Part shown: piece after piece, positions 8,601-18,493 of the stretch
Layout: each line of letters starts with the position of its first letter
Numbering within the stretch: the stretch's first letter is position 1
Assembly: GCA_002421995.1 (NCBI GenBank)
Contig: DISP01000016.1
Span: 22,898 to 86,897 of the forward strand
Direction: 5' to 3'
DNA: 64,000 nucleotides
Source: Bacteroidales bacterium UBA6207
GTDB lineage: Bacteria > Bacteroidota > Bacteroidia > Bacteroidales > F082
The notes under the pieces: model-generated
Told to the model about the DNA's origin: nothing
Database searches by the model: none
Seen by the model: only the letters and a program-made list of their open reading frames with translations
Made by a program: the position numbers and the translations under genes

Positions 8601-10100
8601 TTACACCTTTAAAAGCTTGTTAATCATTAAGAGTAATTCGAGCCTGTTGATAGGTTTGGTGAGAAAACCGGCGAACCTTCCCGATTCGATAAATGAAGTC
8701 CAATCTTCGTGCACATAGGCCGTTTGCGCAATAAATGGATGCTTCTCATAATGATTCCAGCTCCTTAAAATATGCTCTTTGAGCGAAACACCATTCCAGG
8801 GTTCGGGCAAACCAATATCCATTAAAATAATATCAAAACCCGATCCTGACATCTCTTTTTGCCGAATGAGATTGATTGCTTCGTTTCCGGTGTAGGCAAT
8901 CACCACTTCACCCAAATCCTTCAGGTAAACATTTAAAATCTGCGCGTTTATTCGCTCGTCTTCCACAATCAGCAGCGCGGGTTTGTGTTGACGTATGCTT
9001 TGCATCAACTCAAGCTCAACATCAATTTCGGGGTTCTCAACCACTGACGACAACATGATTTTGACTATATCACCACCGTTTTGTCCATCCGTAAGTTTGA
9101 TTTTTGCATCAAGTTTATTGAGCTGTTTTATTATCGTTTTAAACTGTTGGTCATCGTCGAGAACAGCCGCGTTTTCAGCATATGATTTGTTATCAGCATA
9201 TTCATTCAGCCACTTTCGTATCGAATCGGGCAAATCCTGGCCAATATTGTCTATTTCAATTTGTAAAAGATCAGCCTGCAGCTTATCAAGTTTGATTCGT
9301 ATTGAGTCGTTACGACAAAAAAGTGCAGCTTTCTGAAAAAAATACTCAAGCACAAACTCAAGAATTGATTGATCAGACAAGAGTTTGGTGCCGCCTGAAC
9401 TTAGTGTTTCAAATGTAAGATCGTTAGCCTCAGCACTTTCAGCGTATTTATTAATCAGTTTTTGAACAATTGCTGAGGGATCAAAAACACTCAGGTTCAC
9501 CTTTTTAGCCACAAGTGTGTGCTGCTGCTGATCCGGCTCTATGATTTTCATCAGCCGGTTACCGTTCTTGCGTATATTTCCGAGGTAGTTTTTGAGTTTT
9601 TCTTCTTTTTCAAGCACAGCCTCACGCTGCAGCATTGACGCAAAACCCATGATTCCGTTGAGTGCAGTACGTATATTGTGTTGCTGCTCAGCAGTCCATG
9701 CATTTGGCACAGCAGATGGTGATGCTTTGGACAATGAGGGATTCTCGGGTTGTCCTTGTGCTGCTACCGGTTCGCTATTAACATTTCCGCTGTTTGCGGT
9801 TTCGTGCTTTGGGCTGAGCTGGCACAAAAATTTTTGTCCTTCAATTTCGGTCAACTCCACTTCAACTTTGGTGAGCAAATAGCCTGCGTTAAGCAAAAAC
9901 ATTGTTTTTCGAAACTCGCGTAACTGTTTCTGATCGAGTGGATTTGGATCGTTATCAAGCGTAAGAAGCAACTGCCTGATATGCAGATCTGGCACGGCTG
10001 ACTCATCATAGCCCGACATTTTATTGAAAGCGGCGTTCGACAACAAAACATCTCCCTCAAAATCTACCAAAAGCAATGCCTCAGACTTATAATCCAGCAT
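8601..10100 (-). CDS. Degenerate hybrid kinase-like protein: PAS, HisKA-like, eroded ATPase region, receiver domain
   Basis: This 499-residue soluble protein has a PAS-like N-terminus (residues 5-95). A dimerisation/phosphoacceptor-like helix reads HNIRTALNGIMGF from His141, against the canonical HEIRTPLNGIIGF. Residues 235-350 are where a HATPase domain should be. The N-box Asn residues are replaced there (LEFVLEYFFQKAALF), the DxGxG motif is distorted (DNIGQDLP) and no GTGLGL loop is present, so ATP binding is doubtful. A good receiver domain closes the protein, with acidic pocket ED 380-381, phosphoacceptor Asp428 in ILMDIG, Thr460 and Lys482. It could accept phosphate or act as a scaffold. 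The 28 in-frame codons upstream of the ATG are open but contain no ATG, GTG or TTG. The gene sits between the GT4 and OPX genes, suggesting control of polysaccharide production. Confidence 0.8.
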   Translation of the reverse strand: MLDYKSEALLLVDFEGDVLLSNAAFNKMSGYDESAVPDLHIRQLLLTLDNDPNPLDQKQLREFRKTMFLLNAGYLLTKVEVELTEIEGQKFLCQLSPKHETANSGNVNSEPVAAQGQPENPSLSKASPSAVPNAWTAEQQHNIRTALNGIMGFASMLQREAVLEKEEKLKNYLGNIRKNGNRLMKIIEPDQQQHTLVAKKVNLSVFDPSAIVQKLINKYAESAEANDLTFETLSSGGTKLLSDQSILEFVLEYFFQKAALFCRNDSIRIKLDKLQADLLQIEIDNIGQDLPDSIRKWLNEYADNKSYAENAAVLDDDQQFKTIIKQLNKLDAKIKLTDGQNGGDIVKIMLSSVVENPEIDVELELMQSIRQHKPALLIVEDERINAQILNVYLKDLGEVVIAYTGNEAINLIRQKEMSGSGFDIILMDIGLPEPWNGVSLKEHILRSWNHYEKHPFIAQTAYVHEDWTSFIESGRFAGFLTKPINRLELLLMINKLLKV

Positions 10101-10203
10101 TGATTTGAAATACTGTCTGTTAGCAAGTTGTTTCCTGGGTCGCTTGTCCCTGTTGCTGAAGGCCGAAAAAATTGTTATATATATTTAATGTGCTTGTACG
10201 ATC

Positions 10204-10233
10204 CAAACATACTAAAGTTTCAGGTTTGTTCAA
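10204..10233 (-). promoter_or_regulatory. Putative Bacteroidota-type promoter of the degenerate kinase gene
   Basis: On the minus strand, TTG (10231-10233) is followed after 19 bp by TATGTTTG (10204-10211), fitting the TTTG...TAnnTTTG promoter pattern. Transcription would start near 10197, leaving a leader of about 95 bases before the ATG at 10100. The gene may therefore be transcribed separately from the GT4 gene upstream. Confidence 0.5.
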
Positions 10234-10266
10234 TCAGGCAATTTGCAACAGCATGTTCAAGCTGTT

Positions 10267-11403
10267 TCATGCCTCGTCGAGCAGAGCACGCACCTTGTCA
10301 GTGAAATAATTCCAGTTTAAAAAATTCTCAAAATGATCGCGTGAAGAAACCGATAGGGGGATATAGCGCTCCTCGTAGTTTGTAAAGATTGTAAAAATCA
10401 GCTGTGCATAGTCGTTTCCACCGGCAGTGAGTGGCAATCGAAAGCCGTTAACACCGTTCTTCACAGCACCTTCAATTCCGCCAGTATCAGTAGTAATGGA
10501 AGGTATTGCATAGGCACTTGCTTCGCAAAAAACAACACCAAAACATTCGGCCCTCGTTGGTAAAACAAGAAAATGGTGTGACCTTAATAACTCGATGAAC
10601 ACCTTGTATTCGTCGAAATTGTTTTTATTGATATACGGAATCACGGTCATATTTTCATCGCTGACTCCCTCCGGCGGGGTGCAACCGCAAACGGTGAGCG
10701 TGGCATTCAAACTCATTGATTTGAGCTGTTGCAGTGTATCAAAAGCAATGTCACCCCCTTTCCTGTTCCATTCGACGCCCAGAAAAAGCAATTTGCAAAC
10801 ATGTGATGGCTTTTCGCACAACACCTCATCTCTTGCAGGAATCTCGTCAAGATTAGGTCCGAATGGTATCACATGTACTTTTGACGGATCTGTTTTATAA
10901 TGATTGATTGCCGAGTCGGCGGCCCATTGTGAGGTAAAAACCACCCAACGCGACCGTTTATGTGCCAATCGTTCGATGCGGTTACCTTCCCAAACCGAGA
11001 AAGGCATAAAGTTCGAAAACCATTCGTAATAATTATAGAGGCTATGAAAAGTTGTGTCGGAATAATACAAAACAGGAATGTCTGTTTTTAAAAAAGCAAT
11101 CTCAGTCGAAGACCTTGGTGCAATTATCAGGTCGAATTTTTTTCCTTTAAGGCGACGATTGAAAAAACCTGCATATCTCAACGCCATGTACAAACTATGG
11201 TCAACATTATATGGGCGCGAAAATTTTTTTCCCAGCCTGCTGATAAAACCGCTCAGTAACCTGCGTGTTTTCATAGGCCCAAGAAGCTCAACATCGCCGA
11301 GGTTAGCCTGAACAGCGCGCAGCAAATGATAGGTCACTCCCGAAAGCTTGCGCTTGTCGAGCGGGTCGAATGAGGTGAGAAAACCTATTTTATAGCGCTT
11401 CAT
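10267..11403 (-). CDS. Glycosyltransferase family 4
   Basis: This 378-residue enzyme has the GT-B plan: an N-terminal acceptor domain starting KRYKIGFLTSFDPLDKRKLSG, and a C-terminal donor-binding domain with LLFLGVEWNRKGGDIAFD (about 210-227). The GT4 EX7E-type signature is in ECFGVVFCEASAYAIP, followed by TDTGGIEGAVKNGVNGFRLP. Such retaining enzymes add hexoses to surface glycans in the cytoplasm. I chose the ATG at 11401-11403. The frame extends 19 codons further upstream, but those residues (hydrophobic and aromatic, LFPFFYYFYLP) do not fit the family N-terminus. The gene stands alone at the head of the minus-strand polysaccharide locus, with 166 bp to the next gene. Its sugar donor cannot be deduced. 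Confidence 0.88.
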   Translation of the reverse strand: MKRYKIGFLTSFDPLDKRKLSGVTYHLLRAVQANLGDVELLGPMKTRRLLSGFISRLGKKFSRPYNVDHSLYMALRYAGFFNRRLKGKKFDLIIAPRSSTEIAFLKTDIPVLYYSDTTFHSLYNYYEWFSNFMPFSVWEGNRIERLAHKRSRWVVFTSQWAADSAINHYKTDPSKVHVIPFGPNLDEIPARDEVLCEKPSHVCKLLFLGVEWNRKGGDIAFDTLQQLKSMSLNATLTVCGCTPPEGVSDENMTVIPYINKNNFDEYKVFIELLRSHHFLVLPTRAECFGVVFCEASAYAIPSITTDTGGIEGAVKNGVNGFRLPLTAGGNDYAQLIFTIFTNYEERYIPLSVSSRDHFENFLNWNYFTDKVRALLDEA

Positions 11404-11517
11404 GTGGTTGATGTGATAATTTTTCGGGAGGTAAAAATAGTAAAAGAAAGGAAAAAGCACTCAATTTCTTGATTTTCTCTAAAACATAAACCTTAATAAA
11501 AAAAATAATATTTGAGG

Positions 11518-11547
11518 TTGGTTTCCGTACGTATATACCTATATTTG
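11518..11547 (+). promoter_or_regulatory. Putative promoter of the sugar-phosphate transferase gene
   Basis: TTG at 11518-11520 and TATATTTG at 11540-11547 are separated by exactly 19 bp, matching the Bacteroidota -33/-7 arrangement. The start codon follows 62 bp downstream at 11610. A second TAnnTTTG octamer (TATTTTTG, 11579-11586) lies closer to the gene but lacks a partner at the right spacing. Confidence 0.6.
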
Positions 11548-11609
11548 TATCAATCTTTAAGACTTGAATTATAGACTTTATTTTTGCTAACAATATTAAG
11601 TACAACAAC

Positions 11610-12770
11610 ATGCAAGCCGAAGAAACATCAACATACAGTGAATACATGCCATTTATTCTGTCGTTTCTAACCGCATTTGTTATTACTCTCTTACTAATTC
11701 CTTTGATCATAAAGCTTAGCCACAAATATCAATTGGTTGACAAGCCTGACCAAAGAAAGGTGCATAAAGCACCAATTCCAACGCTTGGCGGGATTGGTTT
11801 TTTTGCAGGTTTTATTGGTATTGCACTAATTTGGATGATATTGCGTGCCAGGTTGGCCGATGTCGTCATGCTTGGCGGCCTTGTTACATTATTTACAATG
11901 GGCATTTTTGACGATATGCTCGACCTCAGGGCTTCGCTTAAATTTCTGATTCAAATCGGGGTGGCCCTTATCATCTCCTATTTCGGCTTCCGCATCACGA
12001 CACTTAATGGTGTCTTCGGCATTTATGAAATGCCTGTTTGGGCGCAATATGCTTTTTCGGTATTTCTTATCACCGGTCTGATAAATGCTTTTAACCTGAT
12101 TGACGGTATTGACGGACTGGCTGGAGGACTGGCTTTTATCAATTCGCTTGTACTGGGTTCAATTTTGATTCTTCAGCACAACATTCTGTTTGCACTTTTG
12201 GCTTTCACTTTTGCAGGTGCACTGCTCGGATTTTTGAAATACAATTTCAATCCGGCAAAGATATTTATGGGCGACACCGGGTCGCTTGTGATTGGATTTC
12301 TGATGGCTTTTTTTGGCATTGTGGTTATCAGCGGCGAAAAAATTGAATCGGCTGAGGCTTTGAAACTTAGCAGCGGGTTTACCATTATCGTTGTTGGCAC
12401 TCTCCTTTTACCGGTTTATGACACCCTGCGGGTTTTTAGCGAACGGATACTAAAAAAATCTTCACCCTTTAAACCCGACAGGACACACGTTCACCATTTG
12501 CTCATCGAAACCGGCGCCCGGCACAAGCGGGCTTCAATTATCCTTTATTTTGCCAATATTACAATCATTGCACTATCATATCTTTTGCGTCATTCAAATC
12601 CTTCGTTTTCAATATTACTTTTGTTTGTCACGGCCGCTGTTCTTTCAGAAAGCATAAACCTGAAGCGCCTGTTGATGGAAATTGCGCTTGGACGAAAAGC
12701 CGAAGAAAACACACAAAAGATTGTCGAGGAGAACAGGTTTCTTGAAGATATAATTGATAAAGAGAATTAA
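11610..12770 (+). CDS. Undecaprenyl-phosphate sugar-1-phosphate transferase (WecA/TagO/MraY family)
   Basis: This 386-residue polytopic membrane protein belongs to the polyprenyl-phosphate N-acetylhexosamine-1-phosphate transferases. The cytoplasmic loop motif KPDQRKVHKAPIPTLGG (about 45-61), the catalytic DDMLDLR (about 101-107), the NAFNLIDGIDGLAGGLA segment and FMGDTGSLVIGF (with the magnesium-binding Asp) are all present. The C-terminal HVHHLL belongs to the sugar-recognition HxHH loop of WecA-type enzymes rather than MraY. The enzyme transfers a GlcNAc-1-phosphate-like group to undecaprenyl phosphate on the cytoplasmic face and so primes O-antigen, capsule or exopolysaccharide repeat units. 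It is divergent from the polysaccharide operon and followed after 17 bp by the membrane-anchored receiver gene. Confidence 0.92.
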   Translation: MQAEETSTYSEYMPFILSFLTAFVITLLLIPLIIKLSHKYQLVDKPDQRKVHKAPIPTLGGIGFFAGFIGIALIWMILRARLADVVMLGGLVTLFTMGIFDDMLDLRASLKFLIQIGVALIISYFGFRITTLNGVFGIYEMPVWAQYAFSVFLITGLINAFNLIDGIDGLAGGLAFINSLVLGSILILQHNILFALLAFTFAGALLGFLKYNFNPAKIFMGDTGSLVIGFLMAFFGIVVISGEKIESAEALKLSSGFTIIVVGTLLLPVYDTLRVFSERILKKSSPFKPDRTHVHHLLIETGARHKRASIILYFANITIIALSYLLRHSNPSFSILLLFVTAAVLSESINLKRLLMEIALGRKAEENTQKIVEENRFLEDIIDKEN

Positions 12771-12787
12771 AATAACACTGCCCTGCC

Positions 12788-13330
12788 ATGAATAAAAAAG
12801 AGGTAATTTTTCTTGTTGAAGACAACATCGGCTTTGCACTTTCCACAAAAAAAGGTCTTGAAAAAGAACTTGGTTTTAAAGTAATTCATTTTGAAACAGG
12901 CGAAAAACTCCTTGAATATGTGGAGCAAAACCCCGAAACAATTCCAACAGCTATTGTTTTGGATTACTATCTGAACAGCATGGAAGCCGCAGCCGAAAAT
13001 GGCGGAGAAATCATGTTCAAGATCAAAAACCCTGACAAAAGAGTGAATCCCTTTCGTAAGGTGCCTGTTATTATGCTCACTTCGGCCAACGAATTAACCA
13101 CCGCAATTACCTTGCTCAAAAAAGGCGCCATGGATTACATCCTTAAAGACGAAGCCTTTTTCGAAAACCTTGTCAAAACAATCAACAACATCATAAATAT
13201 CAGGAATTATCAAACCGAGATTATCCTGCACAAGCAAAAGGCAGAAACCTACAAAAAACGACTTACAGGTATGTCAATAGCTTTTGTGTTGATAATCACT
13301 GCACTTATCATTGGCTTCATTTTAAAATAA
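12788..13330 (+). CDS. Single receiver domain with C-terminal membrane anchor
   Basis: This 180-residue protein starts with a complete receiver fold: acidic pair Glu11-Asp12, phosphoacceptor Asp59 in IVLDYYL, Thr98 in MLTSA and Lys120 in YILKD. Between beta3 and beta4 it carries a longer loop (about 62-90) with an N-G-G-E motif, a variant seen in some Bacteroidota receivers. After a helical linker (130-158), residues 161-179 form one hydrophobic span ending in K180. It therefore looks like a tail-anchored cytoplasmic receiver with no DNA-binding or enzymatic output. It begins 17 bp after the sugar-phosphate transferase gene and is probably co-transcribed with it. The kinase that phosphorylates it is unknown; the kinases encoded at 14592-18427 are the nearest candidates. 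Confidence 0.85.
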   Translation: MNKKEVIFLVEDNIGFALSTKKGLEKELGFKVIHFETGEKLLEYVEQNPETIPTAIVLDYYLNSMEAAAENGGEIMFKIKNPDKRVNPFRKVPVIMLTSANELTTAITLLKKGAMDYILKDEAFFENLVKTINNIINIRNYQTEIILHKQKAETYKKRLTGMSIAFVLIITALIIGFILK

Positions 13331-13438
13331 GTAGCTGAAGCCCTTGTCTTCCTGGTTTTTACGTTATAACTGTTGTGTATTCTTTTTTCGTTCAGATTTC
13401 AAGCCCTTTGGGCATAAAAACAATAAATAAAGGAAAAC

Positions 13439-14581
13439 ATGAAAACAGCTCAACTGTCTTATTCCGAAAAAAACAACTGGTCACCCATACCGGAACACTT
13501 TGATAACGAAGCTGCACAGCTCGTTTTGGTATTTGGAAACAGAAGGATGCTTAAAAAAAACGAGCCTTTCGCATATCTTCAGCAGCTTTTTCCAAAGGCG
13601 GATATAGCCGGATGCTCAACCTCTGGTGAGATTGCAGGCGAAAATGTTTTTGATGACCATATCATCGCAACAGCTATTCAATTTGATTCGACACTGACAG
13701 AGGTTGCTGAAGTTGCAATCCAATCAATGGAGGAAAGCTATGCCGTGGGTCAGAAAATTGCACAGAAACTCAATAAGAAAGGACTAAAGCATGTGCTTGT
13801 TTTGTCGGAAGGACTAAACATCAACGGAAGCGAGCTCACCAAAGGACTTAACGAAGTTTTGGAAAACAAAGTGCCGGTCACAGGAGGTTTGGCTGGCGAC
13901 CAGGCTGAGTTTGCCGAAACCGTGATTGTTCATAACCAGCCCGGCCGTAGCAATATTGTGGTTGCGATTGGATTTTTTGGCGATAATCTCCAGGTGGGCT
14001 ACGGATCCATGGGAGGTTGGGATTCGTTTGGTGTTGACCGCGAAGTAACACGCTCCACAGCCAACATCCTTTATGAACTTGACGGCCAGCCGGCCCTCGA
14101 ACTATACAAAAGATACCTTGGAGACCATGCTACGCGTCTGCCGGCCTCTGCCCTCCTGTTTCCACTGAATATGACGTTCAACAATTCAGAAACTTCGGTT
14201 GTCAGAACCGTACTCTCAGTAAATGAAAATGACGGAAGCATGGTTTTTGCAGGTGATATTCCAACGGGTTCGTTTGTTCGCCTGATGAAAGCCAGTTTCG
14301 ACCGCCTGATTGACGGGGCAAGCGACGCTGCCGAGATGTCGTTGACAGGATTGGGAACAGACCAACCTGACCTTGCTATTTTGATTAGTTGTGTAGGGCG
14401 AAAACTGGTGCTCAAACAGCGTGTTGAAGAAGAACTCGAAACGATCAGAGCTGCCTTTGGACCAAAAACCTCCATCACAGGCTTTTATTCTTATGGTGAA
14501 ATTTGTCCGCTGAAACCCTTTGACGTGCATTGCGAACTGCACAACCAAACAATGACCGTAACAGTGTTTAAAGAAAGTTGA
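13439..14581 (+). CDS. FIST domain sensory protein (FIST_N + FIST_C)
   Basis: This 380-residue protein without a signal peptide or membrane span matches FIST (F-box and intracellular signal transduction) proteins. Recognisable family segments are [12 protein letters not shown] (about 58-69), VTGGLAGD (about 147), [14 protein letters not shown] (about 198-211), [19 protein letters not shown] (about 215-233) and a C-terminal [13 protein letters not shown] domains are thought to bind small ligands, perhaps amino acids, and usually occur fused to or next to histidine kinases or diguanylate enzymes. Here the hybrid kinase gene starts 10 bp downstream, so the pair probably forms one sensing unit. 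A purine-rich stretch (AAAGGAAAAC) precedes the ATG. Confidence 0.9.
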   Translation: MKTAQLSYSEKNNWSPIPEHFDNEAAQLVLVFGNRRMLKKNEPFAYLQQLFPKADIAGCSTSGEIAGENVFDDHIIATAIQFDSTLTEVAEVAIQSMEESYAVGQKIAQKLNKKGLKHVLVLSEGLNINGSELTKGLNEVLENKVPVTGGLAGDQAEFAETVIVHNQPGRSNIVVAIGFFGDNLQVGYGSMGGWDSFGVDREVTRSTANILYELDGQPALELYKRYLGDHATRLPASALLFPLNMTFNNSETSVVRTVLSVNENDGSMVFAGDIPTGSFVRLMKASFDRLIDGASDAAEMSLTGLGTDQPDLAILISCVGRKLVLKQRVEEELETIRAAFGPKTSITGFYSYGEICPLKPFDVHCELHNQTMTVTVFKES

Positions 14582-14591
14582 AATACATCCG

Positions 14592-17309
14592 ATGGAAATA
14601 AAAAACAAGCTGTTGCTCAGGCAAATCAGAAGACACTTCGGGAGCACCGAGGAGTTGCCCGCTGCTGTCAAATCCTTCATTCAGGATGTGGAACAATCCT
14701 ATATCGGATTTGAAGAAGAAGCAAAACTTTTGGTCAATTCCCTGGATTTAAGCTCTGTGGAACTTCGTGAAGCTTTTCAAAAACACAAGGCAGATGCAGA
14801 AACACGAAAGCAAATCCTTCGAAAAATTAAGGATGTAATTTCAACGTTGAGTTCCGGTCAGAAATCAGGTGAATCTGATCATACCATGGCGAGTGACAGC
14901 GAACTTGTTGATCAATTGCTGAGACTTATTCAACGACATAAGATTATCCTTGATGACAACCTGAAACTAAGCAAAGCTGTGGAGCAAAACCCGGCTTCAA
15001 TCGTTATCACCGATCCGCATGGAAACATCGAATATGTTAACAAGAAATTCTGCGAGCTTACGGGCTACACCTTTGATGAAGTAGCAGGAAAAAACCCAAG
15101 GATTCTGAAATCGGATACCACCGTAAAAGAATACGCCACTGATTTGTGGAAAACCATTACAGCTGGCAAAGAATGGCGCGGAAAACTTCAGAATGTCAAA
15201 AAAAACGGCGAGTACTTTTGGGAATCCGCCATGATAGCCCCCATTATTAACGAGGAAAATGAAATAACCCATTTTCTGGCTGTCAAGGAAGACGTGACTG
15301 AAAAAATGAAAATGGATGCCGCGCTTGAATCACTTTCGGGACTTCAAAACCTCCTGATGAATATTGCTTCTAAATATATCAATCTTAATATCAATGATAT
15401 AGAATCAGGAATAAACGAGTCCCTAGCTGAGATCGGCACTTTTGTCGAAGCCGACCGTGCAAACATCTTCATGTATGATCATGAAAATCAAAACTGTGTA
15501 AACACGCATGAATGGTGTGCTGCCGGCATTGCGCCACGTTCCGAAAATTCACGCACGATCCCCATCCATCAGATGATAGAATGGGTAAAAAGTCACCGCC
15601 GGGGCGATTCATTTCTTATTGAAGACACCGAACAACTCGAGGATAGTGCTGTGCGCCGCATGACCGAGTCGTGTGGAATTAAAAGTCTGCTCACCGTGCC
15701 GATGATGCGTCAGGGCGAATGTATCGGATTTGTTGGATTTGATTACCTGACCAAACTGCGTAATTCTCCTGACAACGAAAAACGTTTGCTTTATATATTC
15801 AGCGAAATGCTTGTTAATCTGCATATTAAGACTGAGTTAGAAAGCAATCTATTAATTGAAAAAGAAAGAGCCCAGGCTGCAAACAAAGCCAAGTCAGAGT
15901 TTTTGGCCAATATGAGCCACGAAATACGCACCCCGATGAATTCAATATTAGGATTCAGCGAGGTGATGCTAAACACCACCTCCGACCCCCGTCAAAAAAA
16001 CTACCTGCAAACGATCCTCGACAGTGGAAAATCCTTGCTATCGCTCATCAACGACATCCTCGACCTTTCGAAAATCGAAGCCGGAAGAATGGAAATTTCT
16101 CCCGAGCCAACTGATATTACCATCATTATCAGAGAGATTATTCAGCTCTTTGATCAAAAAGCCGGCGAGAAACATATTCAAATCATCACCGTTAACGATG
16201 ATGACTTTCCAAGAAGTATCCTGATTGACGAAATACGTTTGCGACAGATTCTACTCAACCTTGTGGGCAATGCCATCAAGTTTACGCACGAAGGACAGGT
16301 AACTATTTACCTGAAAAAGACGCACGAACAAGGTGATATTATCAGTTTCAGCATTGAGATACAGGATACCGGTATCGGAATTCCTGAAGCTGATATCGAA
16401 ACGATATTTGAGTCGTTCAGCCAGCAATCGGGCCAAGACTACAGAAAATATGGAGGAACAGGGCTTGGTTTAGCCATCAGCAAGCGTCTGTGCGAGCTTA
16501 TGAATGGCAAAATCTCTGTCAGAAGCAGGTTTGGTTTCGGCAGTGTTTTCAGGATCGAATTTGACAATATCAAGTTTGCAGAAGACCAGGTCATGCAAGA
16601 GAACCTTTTCCTTTGGGATGAAAACATTCTGCGCTTTGAGCCCGCAAAACTATTGATTGTTGATGATATTCCTTACAATCGTCAGCTATTGCATGCCTAT
16701 CTCGATGGATATGAATTTGATATCTCCGAAGCAGACAACGGCCAGACTGCTGTCGAAATGGCCATCAATCTGCAACCAAATCTCATTCTGATGGATATCC
16801 GGATGCCCGGCATGAACGGATATGAAGCAACTTCGATTCTCAAAGTCAATGAACTGACCCGCTCAATACCCGTCATTGCACTCACAGCCTCAACAATGCA
16901 AAGCGAAGTTGACAAGCTGCTCAAGCTTTTTGATGGCTATTTGCGTAAGCCGGTGCAAAAAAAATCGCTTCTTAACGAAATGATTCATTATCTGCCCCAC
17001 GAATTTTCCGAAGTCGAGCACAATGAGCCTGATTCAACCGAACAACAAATTGCTTCCGATATCACAGAAGATGTTAAAGTTCATTTTACAAACAGCTTTG
17101 CAGAAGAAATCAACCATCAGCTTATGTTTATGATGACCGACCAATTGCATGCACTCGTTTCTGCCTTCAACGAATTCGAACAGCAACACAAGACCGGACG
17201 ACTAAACAAAATGACGCAGGAACTAAGTTACTACATTGACAATTTTGATTTCGAAATGATTCAGCAACGTTTGAATGACATACTAAAATTATTTAAACCA
17301 ATCTCTTAA
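14592..17309 (+). CDS. Hybrid sensor histidine kinase: PAS, GAF, HisKA, HATPase, receiver
   Basis: This 905-residue protein has no membrane span. Residues 1-85 form a charged helical N-terminus ([13 protein letters not shown]) that I associate with kinases paired with FIST proteins. A PAS domain spans about 122-240 ([15 protein letters not shown]) and a GAF domain about 250-415. HisKA has phosphoacceptor His443 in SHEIRTPMN. The HATPase domain is intact (N-box [18 protein letters not shown] at 592-598; [13 protein letters not shown]). A receiver follows, with Asp735 in LMDIRMPG and Lys786. The last about 90 residues are helical and carry no recognisable HPt histidine motif. It is a catalytically complete kinase that would pass phosphate to its own receiver or to other receivers nearby. 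It follows the FIST gene by 10 bp and precedes the next kinase gene by 2 bp. Confidence 0.93.
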   Translation: MEIKNKLLLRQIRRHFGSTEELPAAVKSFIQDVEQSYIGFEEEAKLLVNSLDLSSVELREAFQKHKADAETRKQILRKIKDVISTLSSGQKSGESDHTMASDSELVDQLLRLIQRHKIILDDNLKLSKAVEQNPASIVITDPHGNIEYVNKKFCELTGYTFDEVAGKNPRILKSDTTVKEYATDLWKTITAGKEWRGKLQNVKKNGEYFWESAMIAPIINEENEITHFLAVKEDVTEKMKMDAALESLSGLQNLLMNIASKYINLNINDIESGINESLAEIGTFVEADRANIFMYDHENQNCVNTHEWCAAGIAPRSENSRTIPIHQMIEWVKSHRRGDSFLIEDTEQLEDSAVRRMTESCGIKSLLTVPMMRQGECIGFVGFDYLTKLRNSPDNEKRLLYIFSEMLVNLHIKTELESNLLIEKERAQAANKAKSEFLANMSHEIRTPMNSILGFSEVMLNTTSDPRQKNYLQTILDSGKSLLSLINDILDLSKIEAGRMEISPEPTDITIIIREIIQLFDQKAGEKHIQIITVNDDDFPRSILIDEIRLRQILLNLVGNAIKFTHEGQVTIYLKKTHEQGDIISFSIEIQDTGIGIPEADIETIFESFSQQSGQDYRKYGGTGLGLAISKRLCELMNGKISVRSRFGFGSVFRIEFDNIKFAEDQVMQENLFLWDENILRFEPAKLLIVDDIPYNRQLLHAYLDGYEFDISEADNGQTAVEMAINLQPNLILMDIRMPGMNGYEATSILKVNELTRSIPVIALTASTMQSEVDKLLKLFDGYLRKPVQKKSLLNEMIHYLPHEFSEVEHNEPDSTEQQIASDITEDVKVHFTNSFAEEINHQLMFMMTDQLHALVSAFNEFEQQHKTGRLNKMTQELSYYIDNFDFEMIQQRLNDILKLFKPIS

Positions 17310-17311
17310 CA

Positions 17312-18427
17312 GTGGAAAACAACGGAAAACATAAAGATGTCATCCTTGTGGTTGACGATCAGCCCAACAACCTGAAAGTAATTTCGAGTGTTTTAGGCGA
17401 CAGCTATTCGCTCAGTTTTGCCAACAATGGACCCAATGCGCTCAAAATTCTTGAGAAACTTGAGCCTGATCTGATTTTGCTTGATGTGATGATGCCCGAT
17501 ATGGATGGATTTGAAGTGTGTTCAAGGATTAAGTCAGACTTCAGGACGAAAGACATCCCGGTGATTTTTTTAACCGCAAAAAACGACATCGAAGACATTG
17601 TGCGGGCTTTCAAAGCAGGAGCTGTGGACTACATCACCAAGCCTTTCAACGTGATGGAACTTAAAGTCAGGGTGAGCAATCACATCATGTTGCGTCATGC
17701 ACACCTTGCACTTGAACAGTCAAACCTGCAGCTGCAGAAAGTTAACAAAGAAAAAGACAAGTTTTTTTCGATCATTGCCCACGACCTGCGCAATCCTTTT
17801 ATTGGCATCAGCAGTTTAAGCAGGATCATGATGGAGCAATTGAAGAGCCAGGGAAACGAAGAAATGGAAGAATTTGCCAGAGAAATCAATCAGGCATCAA
17901 ACAACGCCTACAACCTGCTCAAAAACTTGCTGAATTGGGCCAGATCACAAACCGGCAAAATGGAATTTAATCCTGAGCGACTACAGATCAGAGCATTAAT
18001 AGAGGAAACCATCACTCTGCTGAAAGAAAATGCCCGCATGAAAAACATTCAGCTTTCGGTGTCAGCAGCAGATGATCTTTACCTCAGCGCCGACCGCGAA
18101 ATGCTAAACATCGTGCTGCGAAACCTTATTTCAAACGCCATCAAGTTCACGCATGAAGGAGGAAAAGTGCAGGTGGTAGCAGGTGCTGAAGATGGATTGA
18201 TACTGGTTGATGTGATTGACAACGGCATCGGAATGAGCGAAAAAATACTTGCCGATCTGTTTCGTATTGATGCCTCAGCCGGGCGCAAAGGCACAAACGG
18301 CGAGCCAAGCACAGGCCTTGGATTGCTGCTTTGCCAGGAGTTTGCCATGCGCAATGGCGGAAAAGTGCAAGCTTTCAGTGAGCAGGGAAAAGGAAGCCGT
18401 TTTCGAATAAGTGTTCCGCAGGCATAA
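17312..18427 (+). CDS. Receiver-histidine kinase fusion (REC-HisKA-HATPase)
   Basis: This 371-residue soluble protein starts with a receiver (acidic DD at 15-16, phosphoacceptor Asp58 in LLDVMMPDMDGFE, Thr88, Lys110 in YITKPFN). After a helical linker come HisKA (His157 in IIAHDLRNPF) and an intact HATPase (N-box VLRNLISNAIKF, DNGIGM, TGLGLLLC). Such fusions act as intermediate nodes: a phosphorylated receiver tunes the attached kinase. I chose the GTG at 17312, 2 bp after the stop of the hybrid kinase gene. It is the only start that keeps the whole receiver and implies translational coupling. No DNA-binding gene follows, so the downstream target is unknown. Confidence 0.92.
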   Translation: MENNGKHKDVILVVDDQPNNLKVISSVLGDSYSLSFANNGPNALKILEKLEPDLILLDVMMPDMDGFEVCSRIKSDFRTKDIPVIFLTAKNDIEDIVRAFKAGAVDYITKPFNVMELKVRVSNHIMLRHAHLALEQSNLQLQKVNKEKDKFFSIIAHDLRNPFIGISSLSRIMMEQLKSQGNEEMEEFAREINQASNNAYNLLKNLLNWARSQTGKMEFNPERLQIRALIEETITLLKENARMKNIQLSVSAADDLYLSADREMLNIVLRNLISNAIKFTHEGGKVQVVAGAEDGLILVDVIDNGIGMSEKILADLFRIDASAGRKGTNGEPSTGLGLLLCQEFAMRNGGKVQAFSEQGKGSRFRISVPQA

Positions 18428-18493
18428 GACAATCAACATCCGCATTGTTTATATTTGTTGCTGATGACCACGGGCATGTTCAGCAATAAAATG

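Noticed and set aside
10247..10266. Small inverted repeat AACAGC/GCTGTT just after the GT4 stop as a terminator
   Set aside because: The stem is only 6 bp and no T-run follows on the minus strand, so it is not convincing as a terminator.
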